Assembly (NCBI GenBank): GCA_913055785.1
Contig: CAJXLJ010000002.1
Coordinates: 1-64,000 of the forward strand
DNA: 64,000 nucleotides
Direction: 5' to 3'
Origin: an uncultured Parvularculaceae bacterium
GTDB lineage: Bacteria; Pseudomonadota; Alphaproteobacteria; Caulobacterales; Parvularculaceae
This document shows positions 24,610-33,506 of this stretch, piece after piece. Each line of letters begins with the position of its first letter. Within the stretch, counting starts at the first letter, position 1. The position numbers and the translations under genes are program-made. Below the pieces are notes generated by a model, which saw only the letters and a program-made list of their open reading frames with translations, made no database searches and was not told where the DNA came from.

Positions 24610-25917
24610 ATGACTTTGAAAAACATTCTCCCAATAATTTCAGCAATTTGCTGTTCTTTTTTCATCGGCAGCCAGAGCTTTGCGCAGGCGGTCAGCGATG
24701 CCGACCAGGTGATCGCACGATCCGGCGTGCCGAAGGAAGCGGTCGCCGCCGTCGTTAACGACAAGGTCGTCACCACCTATGACGTGCGCCAGCGCATGCG
24801 GCTGAAAATCATCTCGGCACAAGGCCAAATCCCGCTTGAGGCGATGCCGCAGGTCCAGCAGCAGGCGTTGCGCGAGCTCGTCGAGGAGCAGCTCAAGCTT
24901 CAGGAAACGACCTCCTATGAGGTCAAAATCACCGACAACGAAGTCAACGCCGAACTCGCCTACATGGCGGCGCAATCAAACCTTCAACCTGAAGAACTAA
25001 CCGCGGTGCTGGCCTCCCAGGGCGTTTCTGTCGACACTCTTAAACAGCAGATCAAGGCGAGCATCGCCTGGCCGCAACTCGTACAAGGACGTTATCGCGA
25101 CCGCATTCGGGTCAGCCCCGAAGAAGTCGAAGATACGCTTAAGCGGATGCGTGAGGATGCAAGCCAGGAGCAATACCGCGTTTCGGAAATCTGCATTCCC
25201 GTGGACGATCCGTCAAAAGCCCAGCAATATTACGAAGGCTCTCTTCAGTTGATCGAACAAATGCGCCGCGGCGTACCGTTTTCGGTCGTCGCGCAACAAT
25301 TTTCCGCCTGCACGACGGCGGCGGTTGGCGGCGACATGGGCTGGGTGCGCGCGGGCGAACTTGACGCGGAACTCGACCAGGCGATCCGCGACCTGCCCCC
25401 GGGCTCGGTGACGAACCCGATCCCGTCGCAAGGCGCTTTCATAATCCTCGCGGTTCGCGAGAAGCGCGAAGCGGTTGTCGCGGGCGAGCCTACTTTCACG
25501 CTCGCCTATGCGACGGCGCCTGAAGCGATCGGCGATACGGCGGCGCGCGCCGCCTTTGATAAAATCACGCGGGCGGATGTTTGCGCAGGCCGGGAATTAC
25601 GCATCGATTTGGGTGAAAAGGTCGGTTACGCGCTTCTCGAGAATATGACCCTCGACAAGATCGACACGCGTTTCAGCGAGTTTATCGAGGATCTGAGCCG
25701 GGGCGATACTGGCCCGGTCATTCGCGCCGACGGCGCCTTTCATGTGGCTTATGTCTGCGACAAGGATGAAGGGCTTGGCCTTCCTTCCCGCGAGCAGCTC
25801 GAAAGCAACATCATGCAGCGTCAGCTAAGCCGTCTTAGCCAGCAATATCTGCGCGATCTCGAGCGGCGTTCGACTGTCGACATTCGCCTGAAAGAGCCCC
25901 TGTCGATCAGCGGCTAA
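24610..25917 (+). CDS. surA: Periplasmic chaperone/peptidyl-prolyl isomerase SurA
   Basis: The 435-residue protein has a signal peptide ending near residue 25 (SQSFAQA), a SurA N-terminal domain (about 45-165, starting VAAVVNDKVVTTYDVRQRM) and a parvulin domain (about 190-295, with VPFSVVAQQFSACTTAAVGGDMGW and the family-typical GGDMGWV). A second parvulin-like region (about 300-400) is degenerate, as in most alphaproteobacteria. SurA delivers outer-membrane proteins, including LptD, to the BAM machine. The gene lies 112 bases after lptD and 17 before pdxA on the same strand, the standard lptD-surA-pdxA-rsmA order. Confidence 0.94.
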   Translation: MTLKNILPIISAICCSFFIGSQSFAQAVSDADQVIARSGVPKEAVAAVVNDKVVTTYDVRQRMRLKIISAQGQIPLEAMPQVQQQALRELVEEQLKLQETTSYEVKITDNEVNAELAYMAAQSNLQPEELTAVLASQGVSVDTLKQQIKASIAWPQLVQGRYRDRIRVSPEEVEDTLKRMREDASQEQYRVSEICIPVDDPSKAQQYYEGSLQLIEQMRRGVPFSVVAQQFSACTTAAVGGDMGWVRAGELDAELDQAIRDLPPGSVTNPIPSQGAFIILAVREKREAVVAGEPTFTLAYATAPEAIGDTAARAAFDKITRADVCAGRELRIDLGEKVGYALLENMTLDKIDTRFSEFIEDLSRGDTGPVIRADGAFHVAYVCDKDEGLGLPSREQLESNIMQRQLSRLSQQYLRDLERRSTVDIRLKEPLSISG

Positions 25918-25934
25918 AGGTCCGGACCCCGAAC

Positions 25935-26954
25935 ATGACCGCGCCGTCGCCGCTTCCGCCCCTCGCGCTGACCATGGGCGAACCGGGCGGCGTGGGCCTG
26001 GAGATCGCCATCAAGGCATGGCGGGCTCTCAAGGCTGAAGGCCCTGCCTTCTTCATCATCGGCGACGCGGCGGCGCTTGAGGCGCTCGGCGCGACAATTG
26101 CGCAAATCGATTCGCCCGAAAAAGCCGGCGCCGTTTTCATGGAAGCGCTGCCCGTGATTGCACTCGACTCCCGGATCGGCGCACGGCTTGGAGAGGCTTC
26201 GCCGGGAAACGCCGCCGCCGTCATTGAAAGCATCGAACGCGCCGTCGCCCATGCGCTTGCCGGCGCCGCATCCGGCGTCGTCACCAATCCTATTCAGAAA
26301 GCCTCGCTCCGGGCGGCGGGTTTTGCGTTTCCTGGGCACACGGAGTTTTTGGCCGCCCTCACCGACAAAGCCGCGATGCCCGATGAACGGATGCGCGGCC
26401 CGGCGATGATGCTGGCGGGCCCTGAGTTACGCACCGTTCCCGCCACCATTCATATGTCGGTGCGGGAGGCGGCGGCCGCCTTGCGCATGGAGACGATTGT
26501 CGGGGCCGGGATTGTAACGGCTGAAGCATTGCATTTCGATTTCGGTATCGGCGCCCCGCGCCTCGCCGTTTCCGGATTGAACCCTCATGCGGGCGAGGCC
26601 GGCATGATCGGCGCTGAAGACGACATGATTATCGCCCCTGCGGTCGACCGGCTGCGCGAGCTGGGATTTGACGCGCGCGGCCCCTTACCGGCGGATACGA
26701 TGTTTCATGAAGAAGCGCGCGCGACGTATGATGCGGCGATCTGCATGCTCCACGATCAGGCGCTGATCCCGGCCAAGACGCTTGCTTTCCACGAAGCGGT
26801 CAATGTCACGCTCGGCCTGCCGATTGTGCGGACATCGCCCGATCACGGAACAGCGCTCGACATCGCTGGAAAGGGCGTTGCGCGTGCAGACAGCCTGATC
26901 GCGGCGATCAGGCTCGCCGGCGAGATGGCGGCCCGGCGCTTGAACCGGCAATGA
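25935..26954 (+). CDS. pdxA: 4-hydroxythreonine-4-phosphate dehydrogenase
   Basis: The 339-residue protein is PdxA of vitamin B6 synthesis, which oxidises 4-phosphohydroxy-L-threonine with NAD and decarboxylates it. Family marks are LTMGEPGGVGLEI at the start, GHTEFLA with a metal-binding His, TIHMSVREA with a second, GLNPHAGEAGMIG, and HDQALIPAKTLAFHEAVN with the third His. Length is normal. The gene is 17 bases after surA and overlaps rsmA by four bases (ATGA), so it is part of the same mRNA as the LPS assembly genes; the link is conserved across proteobacteria without known functional reason. Confidence 0.95.
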   Translation: MTAPSPLPPLALTMGEPGGVGLEIAIKAWRALKAEGPAFFIIGDAAALEALGATIAQIDSPEKAGAVFMEALPVIALDSRIGARLGEASPGNAAAVIESIERAVAHALAGAASGVVTNPIQKASLRAAGFAFPGHTEFLAALTDKAAMPDERMRGPAMMLAGPELRTVPATIHMSVREAAAALRMETIVGAGIVTAEALHFDFGIGAPRLAVSGLNPHAGEAGMIGAEDDMIIAPAVDRLRELGFDARGPLPADTMFHEEARATYDAAICMLHDQALIPAKTLAFHEAVNVTLGLPIVRTSPDHGTALDIAGKGVARADSLIAAIRLAGEMAARRLNRQ

Positions 26955-27772
26955 CCGGCGCCCTGCCCCCCTTACGCGAGATCATCGAGCGCTACGATCT
27001 CGGCGCGAAGAAGTCGCTCGGCCAGCATTTCCTGCTCGACCTCAACATCACCCGAAAGATCGCACGATCCGCCGGGATCGCGCCCGGCGACGCGGTGCTG
27101 GAAATCGGCCCCGGCCCCGGGGGGCTTACGCGCGCGCTCCTTGAAGCCGGCGCGCATGTCACCGCCATCGAGCGGGACAGCCGCTGCATCGAGGCGCTCG
27201 GCGAACTCGCCGCCCATTATCCCGGCAAGCTCAAGATCGCCGAGGGCGACGCGCTTACCGCCAACGAACGCGTTCTGCTTGGCGATGGCGCGCCCGTGAA
27301 AATCGCCGCCAACCTGCCCTACAACATCTCGACGGAGCTTCTGATCAAATGGCTCAAGGCCGGGCCCGCCCTTTGGTCAGTGATGGCGCTGATGTTTCAA
27401 AAAGAGGTCGCTGACCGGATACTCGCGGCGCCCGGCTCGAAAACCTATGGACGGCTTTCGGTGATCGCGCAGGCCGCATCGCGCCCCTCAAGAGCGTTCG
27501 ACCTGCCGGCGCGCGCGTTTACGCCGCCGCCGAAAGTCGATTCAACCGTCGTTCTGTTCGCCCCTCCGGCGGCGCCGCTGGAAAATCCCGGCGCACTGGA
27601 GCGCGTCACGCAGGCTGCATTCTCCCAGCGCCGGAAGATGCTACGCGCTTCGCTGAAATCCGTATTCGGCGAGCGCCTGAGCGACACGCTCGCCGCCGCA
27701 GGCGTGCGCGAAACGCAGCGTGCGGAAGAGATCAGCGTCACGCAATTTATCGAACTCGCGGCGCAGCTTTAA
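26951..27772 (+). CDS. rsmA: 16S rRNA dimethyladenosine transferase (KsgA)
   Basis: The 273-residue enzyme dimethylates two adjacent adenines near the 3' end of 16S rRNA (A1518 and A1519 in E. coli) during late 30S assembly. Motif I is VLEIGPGPGGLTRALLEAG (residues about 48-66), motif IV is NLPYNIST, and the N-terminal AKKSLGQHFLLD is highly conserved. The C-terminal helical domain is present, ending with the QFIEL segment. The start overlaps the end of pdxA. The stop at 27772 faces the stop of the acyl-CoA ligase gene with only six bases between them, so no terminator fits there. Confidence 0.95.
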   Translation: MTGALPPLREIIERYDLGAKKSLGQHFLLDLNITRKIARSAGIAPGDAVLEIGPGPGGLTRALLEAGAHVTAIERDSRCIEALGELAAHYPGKLKIAEGDALTANERVLLGDGAPVKIAANLPYNISTELLIKWLKAGPALWSVMALMFQKEVADRILAAPGSKTYGRLSVIAQAASRPSRAFDLPARAFTPPPKVDSTVVLFAPPAAPLENPGALERVTQAAFSQRRKMLRASLKSVFGERLSDTLAAAGVRETQRAEEISVTQFIELAAQL

Positions 27773-27778
27773 ACGCTG

Positions 27779-29395
27779 TCAGGCTTTCAGAACGTCGAAA
27801 TCGCCGCGCTGGAACGCCTCAGCCAATTTGAATTTCTGTATTTTTCCGGACCCGGTCAGCGGCCATTCCCCCACATAAACCCAGTAGACCGGCGTTTTCT
27901 GCGGCGACAATCGTTCGCGAATGAACGCTTTCATCTCCAAAGGCGCAGGCTGTTCGCCGCCGGCGCAGCGCATGAAGCAGGCGACTTCCTCGCCCCATTT
28001 TTCATCCGGAATACCGACAACCGCGACTTCTGTAATCGCATCGTGTTCCAGAAGCGCGTTTTCGATCTCGGCCGGGAACAGGTTTTCGCCGCCGCGGATG
28101 ATCATCTCCTTCACTCGCCCGGTGATTTTGCAATAGCCGCGTTCATCCATGCGCCCGAGGTCGCCGGTGTGCAGCCAGCCTTCGGCGTCGATCGCCGCCG
28201 CAGTCGCTTCAGGGTTGTCGTTGTAGCCGGTCATGACGAGATAGCCGCGGCAGCAGATTTCGCCTTGCCCGCCAACCGGGAGAAGTTCGTTCGTTTGCGG
28301 GTCGCGGATCGAGACTTCGACGTCCGGCAGCGGCTGGCCAATGGTTTCGGTCAAGTCCTCTATCGAATCATCGCACCAGGCGCCGGTGATAACGGGCGAG
28401 CTTTCCGTCTGCCCGTAGACGATCTGGATCATCGCGCCGAAAACCTCATTCGCCTTTCGGACCAGTTCCGGGGCGACCATGGCGCCGCCGGACATGATGC
28501 TTTCAATGGAAGAAACATCCCGGCCGCTCTTTTTGGCTTCGTCGATGATCGCGACGATCATGGTCGGCACGCCGAAAAGAAATCGCGATTTTTCACGCTC
28601 GATAACGCGGACGACCATCGCCGGATCGAACGCCGGCGCCAGAAGCTGTGTCGCGCCGACGCCAAGACCGCCAAGCGCAAGAATGGCGCAGCCTGTCGTG
28701 TGGAACATCGGCATGTGATGAACGAAGACATCGCCTTCACGAATGCCGGCCCGCATACAGACGTCGTATCCGTTTTTGACGAGCCCGTGATGATGTAGAA
28801 GCGCGCCTTTCGGAAAACCGGTCGTTCCGGACGTGTATTGGATTTGCACGACATCGTCCGGCTTGACCTCAGGCAGCGCGCCCTCGGCGGCCCCGGCGTA
28901 AAGCGCCTCATGATCGGTCAGGAGAATGCGCGCGTTGATCGCCGGAACCTGATCGCACGCCTCATTGACGATCGCCTGCATCGGGTTGCCGCGAAAGCCC
29001 TCCACATAATAGATCGCCTCGGCGCGCGACTGTTCGAGCACATATTTGAGCTCGCGAGCCTGATAGGACGGGTTGACTGTCACCAGCACGACGCCGGCCA
29101 TGGCGGCGGCGAACTCGATCAGCATCCATTCAGGAACATTGTTGGCGTAAACGGCGATGCGCGCGCCCGGCTGATGACGGCTCGCGAGCGCGCGCGCCAA
29201 CCGTTCGCAATCGGCGTGAAGCTCGGCGTAGGTCCAGGACCGTCCGCGCGCTCCCTCATCCGTGAGTTCGACAAGCGCCTCGATGTCGGGGATCGCCCCG
29301 GCCATTCGGCGCAACATCTCGCCGATCGTTTCAACGTTTTCTCCGCCGCCTTTTCGGGCCGGAAAATAGGAGTCCGTCAGCGAGACGTCGTACAT
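27779..29395 (-). CDS. Acyl-CoA synthetase (AMP-forming, ANL superfamily)
   Basis: The 538-residue protein shows all core motifs of the ANL ligases: the P-loop YTSGTTGFPKGAL, the YGQTESSPV motif, GWLHTGDLGRMDERGY with the hinge Asp, GRVKEMIIRGGENLFP, and the C-terminal catalytic Lys in GSGKIQKFKL. It activates a carboxylic acid with ATP and transfers it to CoA. Size and motifs fit medium- or long-chain fatty acyl ligases related to FadD-like proteins, but the substrate is not clear. The downstream-reading order on this strand is methyltransferase, thioesterase, ligase, with gaps of six bases, so they form one operon. A ligase and a thioesterase together would make and break the same type of thioester. 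Confidence 0.93.
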   Translation of the reverse strand: MYDVSLTDSYFPARKGGGENVETIGEMLRRMAGAIPDIEALVELTDEGARGRSWTYAELHADCERLARALASRHQPGARIAVYANNVPEWMLIEFAAAMAGVVLVTVNPSYQARELKYVLEQSRAEAIYYVEGFRGNPMQAIVNEACDQVPAINARILLTDHEALYAGAAEGALPEVKPDDVVQIQYTSGTTGFPKGALLHHHGLVKNGYDVCMRAGIREGDVFVHHMPMFHTTGCAILALGGLGVGATQLLAPAFDPAMVVRVIEREKSRFLFGVPTMIVAIIDEAKKSGRDVSSIESIMSGGAMVAPELVRKANEVFGAMIQIVYGQTESSPVITGAWCDDSIEDLTETIGQPLPDVEVSIRDPQTNELLPVGGQGEICCRGYLVMTGYNDNPEATAAAIDAEGWLHTGDLGRMDERGYCKITGRVKEMIIRGGENLFPAEIENALLEHDAITEVAVVGIPDEKWGEEVACFMRCAGGEQPAPLEMKAFIRERLSPQKTPVYWVYVGEWPLTGSGKIQKFKLAEAFQRGDFDVLKA

Positions 29396-29401
29396 GAGAA
29401 T

Positions 29402-29821
29402 TCAGCCTTTCTTCGCGCCGCGGATCATCTGGGTCTGGGTCACCACCGCCGCGAGCTTGCCGTCTTCGCGGAAGACTTCCGTTTTCCAGAGCTGAAGCGT
29501 TGCGCCGATGTTGACCGGCGTCGTCACCGCCTTCGCCATTTGGCCGATCGGAACGCCCCGCAGGAAGTTCGTTTTGCTTTCGATGGTCGTCGTCGATGCG
29601 CCGGGGGGCATGTTCAGGAATGAGCCGAGCCCGCCCATATTGTCGGCGAGCGCCATGATCGCGCCGCCGTGAAGAATATCCGGAACAGTGCAAAGGTCTT
29701 TCGTGACCTTGAGTTCTCCCTCAATCCGGTCCTTCGTAACGAGCGTCATATGCGCGCCCATGAAGCGCGCGAAGGGCGCATTGCTCTCATTGATGGCGGC
29801 GGCGAGGTTTTCTTCCGGCAT
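29402..29821 (-). CDS. PaaI-type hotdog thioesterase
   Basis: The 139-residue protein has the hotdog motif ILHGGAIMALADNMG with His51-Gly-Gly and Asp60, and the strand TTTIESKTNFLRGV, as in PaaI/YigI-type thioesterases. It splits CoA thioesters in the cytoplasm. Six bases separate it from the acyl-CoA ligase downstream and six from the methyltransferase upstream, so all three are probably co-expressed. It may act as a housekeeping partner that frees CoA from wrongly activated acids, but this is inference. It is not a near copy of the thioesterases at 14448-15310. Confidence 0.9.
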   Translation of the reverse strand: MPEENLAAAINESNAPFARFMGAHMTLVTKDRIEGELKVTKDLCTVPDILHGGAIMALADNMGGLGSFLNMPPGASTTTIESKTNFLRGVPIGQMAKAVTTPVNIGATLQLWKTEVFREDGKLAAVVTQTQMIRGAKKG

Positions 29822-29827
29822 TTCCCC

Positions 29828-30418
29828 TCATATCCAGCGGCGCACCCGCTTTTTATAGGCCGCATATTCATCACCAAAACGCTCTTCGAGATAGGCTTCT
29901 TCTTCGGCGATGATCGACTGCAGGCCGACAAATGTTACGACGAATGCGCCGATCGTTAAAGGTCCGGGGACAGCGAGCGCCGCGCCGGCGATCATTGTAA
30001 GGATGCCGAGATAGATCGGATTGCGCGATAGCCCGTGCGGGCCGGTCGTCACCAGTTCGTCGATATCGCCCTCGCCCTGCGGCACGCCGATCCGCCACGA
30101 CGCGCCCATATGGAGATGCGTCGCGATCATGAACCCGCCGCCGAGCGCCATCAGCGCCAGCGCAAATACCGGCGCCGGCGAGGGCAAGGCGAAAGCCCAA
30201 CCGTCCAACAATGGAAACGGCGCGCGGAACATAAGATAGGCGTCGAGCGCAACCGCAACCAGCAGCAAAACTCGCTGCCATAGGCTCGCCTGCCGGGGCG
30301 TCACCGCAATCGCGTTCACTCTGTTTCGGCGTGTCGAATAGGCGGCGAATGCCGCGATCCACGCAATAAAGAAAACCGTGAGGCCTGCAACAGCCCACCG
30401 TAACAGCATCTCTGACAC
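29828..30418 (-). CDS. Membrane methyltransferase (PEMT/isoprenylcysteine type)
   Basis: The 196-residue protein has about five hydrophobic helices and the SAM-binding signature of the PEMT/ICMT group: THLHMGASWRIG, then VTTGPHGLSRNPIYLG, and near the end the EE pair (IAEEEAYLEERFGDEYAAYK). Bacterial members methylate phospholipid head groups or other small lipid or thiol acceptors; the substrate here is unknown. The open frame starts with GTG at 30439, but the GTG at 30418 has AAGGA seven bases upstream and is preferred. A promoter candidate with perfect TTGACA lies just upstream. The gene leads the operon with thioesterase and ligase. Confidence 0.82.
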   Translation of the reverse strand: MSEMLLRWAVAGLTVFFIAWIAAFAAYSTRRNRVNAIAVTPRQASLWQRVLLLVAVALDAYLMFRAPFPLLDGWAFALPSPAPVFALALMALGGGFMIATHLHMGASWRIGVPQGEGDIDELVTTGPHGLSRNPIYLGILTMIAGAALAVPGPLTIGAFVVTFVGLQSIIAEEEAYLEERFGDEYAAYKKRVRRWI

Positions 30419-30445
30419 AGAATATTCCTTTCGCTTCACTGCGAA

Positions 30446-30472
30446 AGGATATCAATCGGGACTGTCTGTCAA
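30446..30472 (-). promoter_or_regulatory. Promoter candidate for the methyltransferase operon
   Basis: On the minus strand TTGACA (30472-30467) is followed after 15 bases by TATCCT (30451-30446). The spacing is short, but the -35 is perfect and the expected start, near 30439, gives a 20-base leader that holds the AAGGA site of the GTG start at 30418. Confidence 0.5.
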
Positions 30473-30530
30473 CAATTCGTCTGTATTCTGAGTAATGTTA
30501 TAGCGGCGCAGCGTTATACTATCAAACCAC

Positions 30531-31064
30531 TTACATGTTTATCAGGACCGCCACCAGCAGCGCCGTCTCCGTCCCGTGATTGACCCACGCGTGATTGGCC
30601 CCCCTCTGGATCACCACATCACCGGGCTCGAGCCCGAAGGCCTCGCCGTCGTCAAGCAGAAGGTCGATACGGCCCTTGACGAGCACGATGACATCAAGAC
30701 TGTCGGTCTTGTGCATCATCGGGTGGCGCGACGTGTCCACACGGCAATGCGCGGCGCCGACCGCGCCGAACGCAAACGCGGCGCCGGCTTCAATCTCTTC
30801 TTTCGGTTTCGCCTCATCCTCTGGCGCGACGGTGAACCAGCGCACTTTTACCGCACCTTCGGCCGGCTCGAGTTTCAGGTCCTCATCCGCCAATCGGTCG
30901 GTAGCATCGAAAAGTCTGTCCTTCGCCAGCGGCGCCGACCAGATCTCTGCCAGCCCCGCCTCCTCGACGGCGATCATTTTCGCCGCGCCGCCGTCGATCA
31001 GAATACGCGAACGCCCGTCCTTGCCATTGTCGGTTACGACGCGGCGCAAACCCTGCCAATCCAT
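30531..31064 (-). CDS. Cupin-domain protein
   Basis: The 177-residue protein has a C-terminal cupin domain (about residues 95-170) with HKTDSLDVIVLVKGRIDLLLDD read as HKTDSLD and VKGRIDLLLDDGEAFGLEPGD, then RGANHAWVNHG, which gives the two cupin motifs and possible metal ligands (His, Asp/Glu, His). The N-terminal part is a loose variant of the same fold (VRWFTVAPEDE). Proteins of this size and layout are annotated as small cupins of unknown substrate. The start lies 12 bases after the lipoprotein stop, so the two genes are probably co-transcribed. Function could be a sugar or small-molecule binding or oxygenase activity; nothing here decides it. Confidence 0.85.
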   Translation of the reverse strand: MDWQGLRRVVTDNGKDGRSRILIDGGAAKMIAVEEAGLAEIWSAPLAKDRLFDATDRLADEDLKLEPAEGAVKVRWFTVAPEDEAKPKEEIEAGAAFAFGAVGAAHCRVDTSRHPMMHKTDSLDVIVLVKGRIDLLLDDGEAFGLEPGDVVIQRGANHAWVNHGTETALLVAVLINM

Positions 31065-31076
31065 CGGTGCTGTCCC

Positions 31077-31562
31077 CTAATAGTCGCCGGTAAACGATTC
31101 GATCACGGACGCCGCATCATAGGCTTCCGCGTCGTCGGGCGCCTCGCCCTCACTCATCAGGACTTCAATGCGCGCCGTAAAGTAGTCGTTCGCGCCGACC
31201 TTGCCGAAATCGCCGCCGACCCCGACCGAAACGCCGCTGCGCCGGCCGTATGAACCGGTGCCGACGCCGGCGCCAAGGGAAACGCCGCCGCGCTCTTCAT
31301 GCATGAGGTCGCGGGCGACGACCCGGAACCAGTCGAACCCGTTTTGAATGGTCAGCTCCGCCGCGCGGCGAAGCGCATAATCCTCCACGACTTCCGGCGG
31401 CATGCCCGCCGACCCGCGATAAACGACGCGATAGCGGTTCTCCTCGATACGCATTTCGGTGTAGCCGAAATCGTCTCCGGTCGCCGCCGAGTAACCGCCC
31501 GGGCCCGTCGCCGCGCAACCGGCGAGCAAAGCAGCGAAAAGTAAAGTTGAAAATTTCTTCAT
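31077..31562 (-). CDS. CC0125/CC1285-type lipoprotein
   Basis: The 161-residue protein has a lipoprotein signal (LLAGC, Cys16) and a C-terminal domain with EENRYRVVYRGSAGMPPE followed by ALRRAAELTIQNGFDWFRVV. This is the pattern of a small lipoprotein family known from Caulobacter genes CC0125 and CC1285, restricted to alphaproteobacteria and of unknown role. A Gly/Ser-rich tract (GGVSLGAGVGTGSYGRRSG) precedes the last 50 residues. The mature protein should be anchored in the outer or inner membrane. It is the first gene of a unit with the cupin gene 12 bases downstream. Confidence 0.82.
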   Translation of the reverse strand: MKKFSTLLFAALLAGCAATGPGGYSAATGDDFGYTEMRIEENRYRVVYRGSAGMPPEVVEDYALRRAAELTIQNGFDWFRVVARDLMHEERGGVSLGAGVGTGSYGRRSGVSVGVGGDFGKVGANDYFTARIEVLMSEGEAPDDAEAYDAASVIESFTGDY

Positions 31563-31711
31563 TGATGGCGTCTCCGTCCTTCCGGCGGAAGGCTACCACC
31601 CGCGAGCCGAGGCTGCAAAACCTGATGAGCAGCCTCGCGAATTCCACGAGCCTGCCCGGATAGGGCCCCATTTCTCCTGCAGGAAGACAGGCGACGATGA
31701 GGGAGAGCGGC

Positions 31712-32869
31712 ATGAACGGCAAACGGCGAGAACTGGGTCCCGATTACGACCTCATCGTTGTGGGCGCGAGTTTCGCAGGATTGATTGCGGCCCGCGCCGC
31801 CGCTCATCGCGGCCTCAGGGTCGCCGTCATCGACGCCAAGCGCGAGCCCGGCGCGCGGGTGCGCACCACCGGCATCCTCGTCAAGGAAGCGGTCGACGAA
31901 TGCGACATCCCCGCGGCGCTGACGCGCAAGATCCCCGGCGTACGGCTTTACGCGCCGGGCGGACGCTCGATGGACCTCTCCGCTCCCGGCTATTATTTCC
32001 TCGCGACCGACACGCCGGCGATCATGCGCTGGCTAGCCCGGGAGACCGCCCGCGCCGGCGCGGATCTGTTCTTCGGCATGCGGTTCGATGATGCGACGCT
32101 TGCCGAGGACCGCGTCATCCTCCACGGGCCCGGCCTTTCCGCGCGGTATCTTCTCGGCGCAGACGGTGCGAAGTCGCGGGTTGCGGACGTCTTCGGGCTC
32201 GGCCGCAACTCGGAATTCCTGATCGGCGTTGAGACGGAGTTTGAAGAAACCCCGACTGTCGATCCGGATTTCCTGCATTGTTTCATCGATACGGCGCTCG
32301 CCCCCGGCTATCTCGGCTGGGTCGTGCCGGGCGTCGGCATGACGCAGGCAGGCGTCGCGGTTTCAAACGGACCGTTCGGCGAAAAGCGAAAGCCCGATCT
32401 CGCGGCGTTCCTGAAACGAACCGATCCGTTCTTCGCGCTCTGGAATTGCGAAGTGAAGGCGAAGCGCTCGGGGCCCATTCCCTGCGGCGGGGTCGTCTCG
32501 CCGATCGCCACTCACCGCGTACTCCTCACCGGCGATGCGGCGGGCCTTGTCTCGCCCTTGACCGCCGGCGGCATCCGTTTCGCTTTTCAATATGGCCGCC
32601 GGGTCAGCGCGGCGATCTCATCCTATCTGCAGGACGGCGGCGCCGATCCGGGCGCGGTCATGGCGCGGGAGTACCCGAAGTTCGGCGTTAAAAAATGGAT
32701 GCGCAGGGCGTGGTCCCTCGCCCCCGCCAATCCGCTGATCGATGCGGCCCTCTTCACGCCGCCGATGCGGGCGCTCGCGCAATGGATCTATTTTCAGAAA
32801 CGGGCGGATGCGTCGCTCGGGCGCGAAAGCCAAAACAATGCGCCAAAGTATTTCTACCCGAAATACTGA
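31712..32869 (+). CDS. FAD-dependent oxidoreductase (geranylgeranyl reductase-like)
   Basis: The 385-residue protein has the Rossmann start YDLIVVGASFAGLIAARAA (GxSxAG variant of the dinucleotide fold) and the late motif VLLTGDAAGLVSPLTAGGI, which with PIPCGGVVSP is typical of the geranylgeranyl reductase/FixC-like flavoproteins. These reduce isoprenoid double bonds or hydroxylate aromatic substrates; the particular reaction is not decided by sequence. The start at 31712 (GGGAGAG upstream) is chosen over ATG 31697. The 3' end overlaps the rhomboid gene on the other strand by 16 bases. No carotenoid or chlorophyll genes are in the window, so a role in pigments is unsupported. Confidence 0.87.
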   Translation: MNGKRRELGPDYDLIVVGASFAGLIAARAAAHRGLRVAVIDAKREPGARVRTTGILVKEAVDECDIPAALTRKIPGVRLYAPGGRSMDLSAPGYYFLATDTPAIMRWLARETARAGADLFFGMRFDDATLAEDRVILHGPGLSARYLLGADGAKSRVADVFGLGRNSEFLIGVETEFEETPTVDPDFLHCFIDTALAPGYLGWVVPGVGMTQAGVAVSNGPFGEKRKPDLAAFLKRTDPFFALWNCEVKAKRSGPIPCGGVVSPIATHRVLLTGDAAGLVSPLTAGGIRFAFQYGRRVSAAISSYLQDGGADPGAVMAREYPKFGVKKWMRRAWSLAPANPLIDAALFTPPMRALAQWIYFQKRADASLGRESQNNAPKYFYPKY

Positions 32870-33450
32870 CCGACTACATCCGGCCGCATCAATATCGTCA
32901 GCACGACTCCAGCCATAGCGCCGCCCAAATGGCCTTCATGGGCGATGCGGTTGCCTTCGCGGCCCATTAATTGCGCCGAGATCGCGATGAAGATCACGCC
33001 GTAAAGGATCGCCGGAATGCCGATGGGAATGAAAAAGATGTAGATCGGCGCCAGCGGATAAAACAGGCAAAACGAAAGAACGACGCCGGAAACGCCATCC
33101 GAAGCGCCGAGTGAGGAATAAAGCAGGTTGCGGCGATTGACGTAGAAAGACAGCATGCCGCTCACCATCACCGCGCCGAAATAGACGACAAGAAACCCGT
33201 CCGTACCCAACAGTCTTTCGACCACAGGGCCGAAGAACCACAGCGTCATCATGTTGAACATAAGATGAAAATAATCGCCGTGCAGGAACGATGACGTGAA
33301 GATGCGGTAATGCTGCTTCTTCCGCGCGACCGCGCCGACATTGAAAAGAAAGCTGTCGACAAAACGGCGGTCGAAAGAGAGCCCGTATATACTGGCGATC
33401 AGATTGGCGATGATGAGCGCGTATGTCGCCGGGGCGCCGGGCAGTTCCAT
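32854..33450 (-). CDS. Rhomboid family intramembrane protease (compact)
   Basis: The 198-residue protein has about six membrane helices and the rhomboid motifs: YRIFTSSFLHGDYFHLMFNM (residues 48-67), the nucleophile in GASDGVSG (Ser117) and the histidine in HEGHLGGAMAG (His174). The usual GxSG box reads GASD, an Asp in the fourth place, which is less common but keeps the Ser. The protein should cut membrane-anchored substrates. It is distinct from the longer rhomboid at 3197-3949. The gene lies 56 bases downstream of the BolA gene on the same strand, and its end overlaps the oxidoreductase gene. Substrates are unknown. Confidence 0.88.
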   Translation of the reverse strand: MELPGAPATYALIIANLIASIYGLSFDRRFVDSFLFNVGAVARKKQHYRIFTSSFLHGDYFHLMFNMMTLWFFGPVVERLLGTDGFLVVYFGAVMVSGMLSFYVNRRNLLYSSLGASDGVSGVVLSFCLFYPLAPIYIFFIPIGIPAILYGVIFIAISAQLMGREGNRIAHEGHLGGAMAGVVLTILMRPDVVGQYFG

Positions 33451-33506
33451 CAGATCGTCCCCTCAATCGATTTGGCGGTTGCTTTTAGGCGAAAGCGCGC
33501 CCGCGG

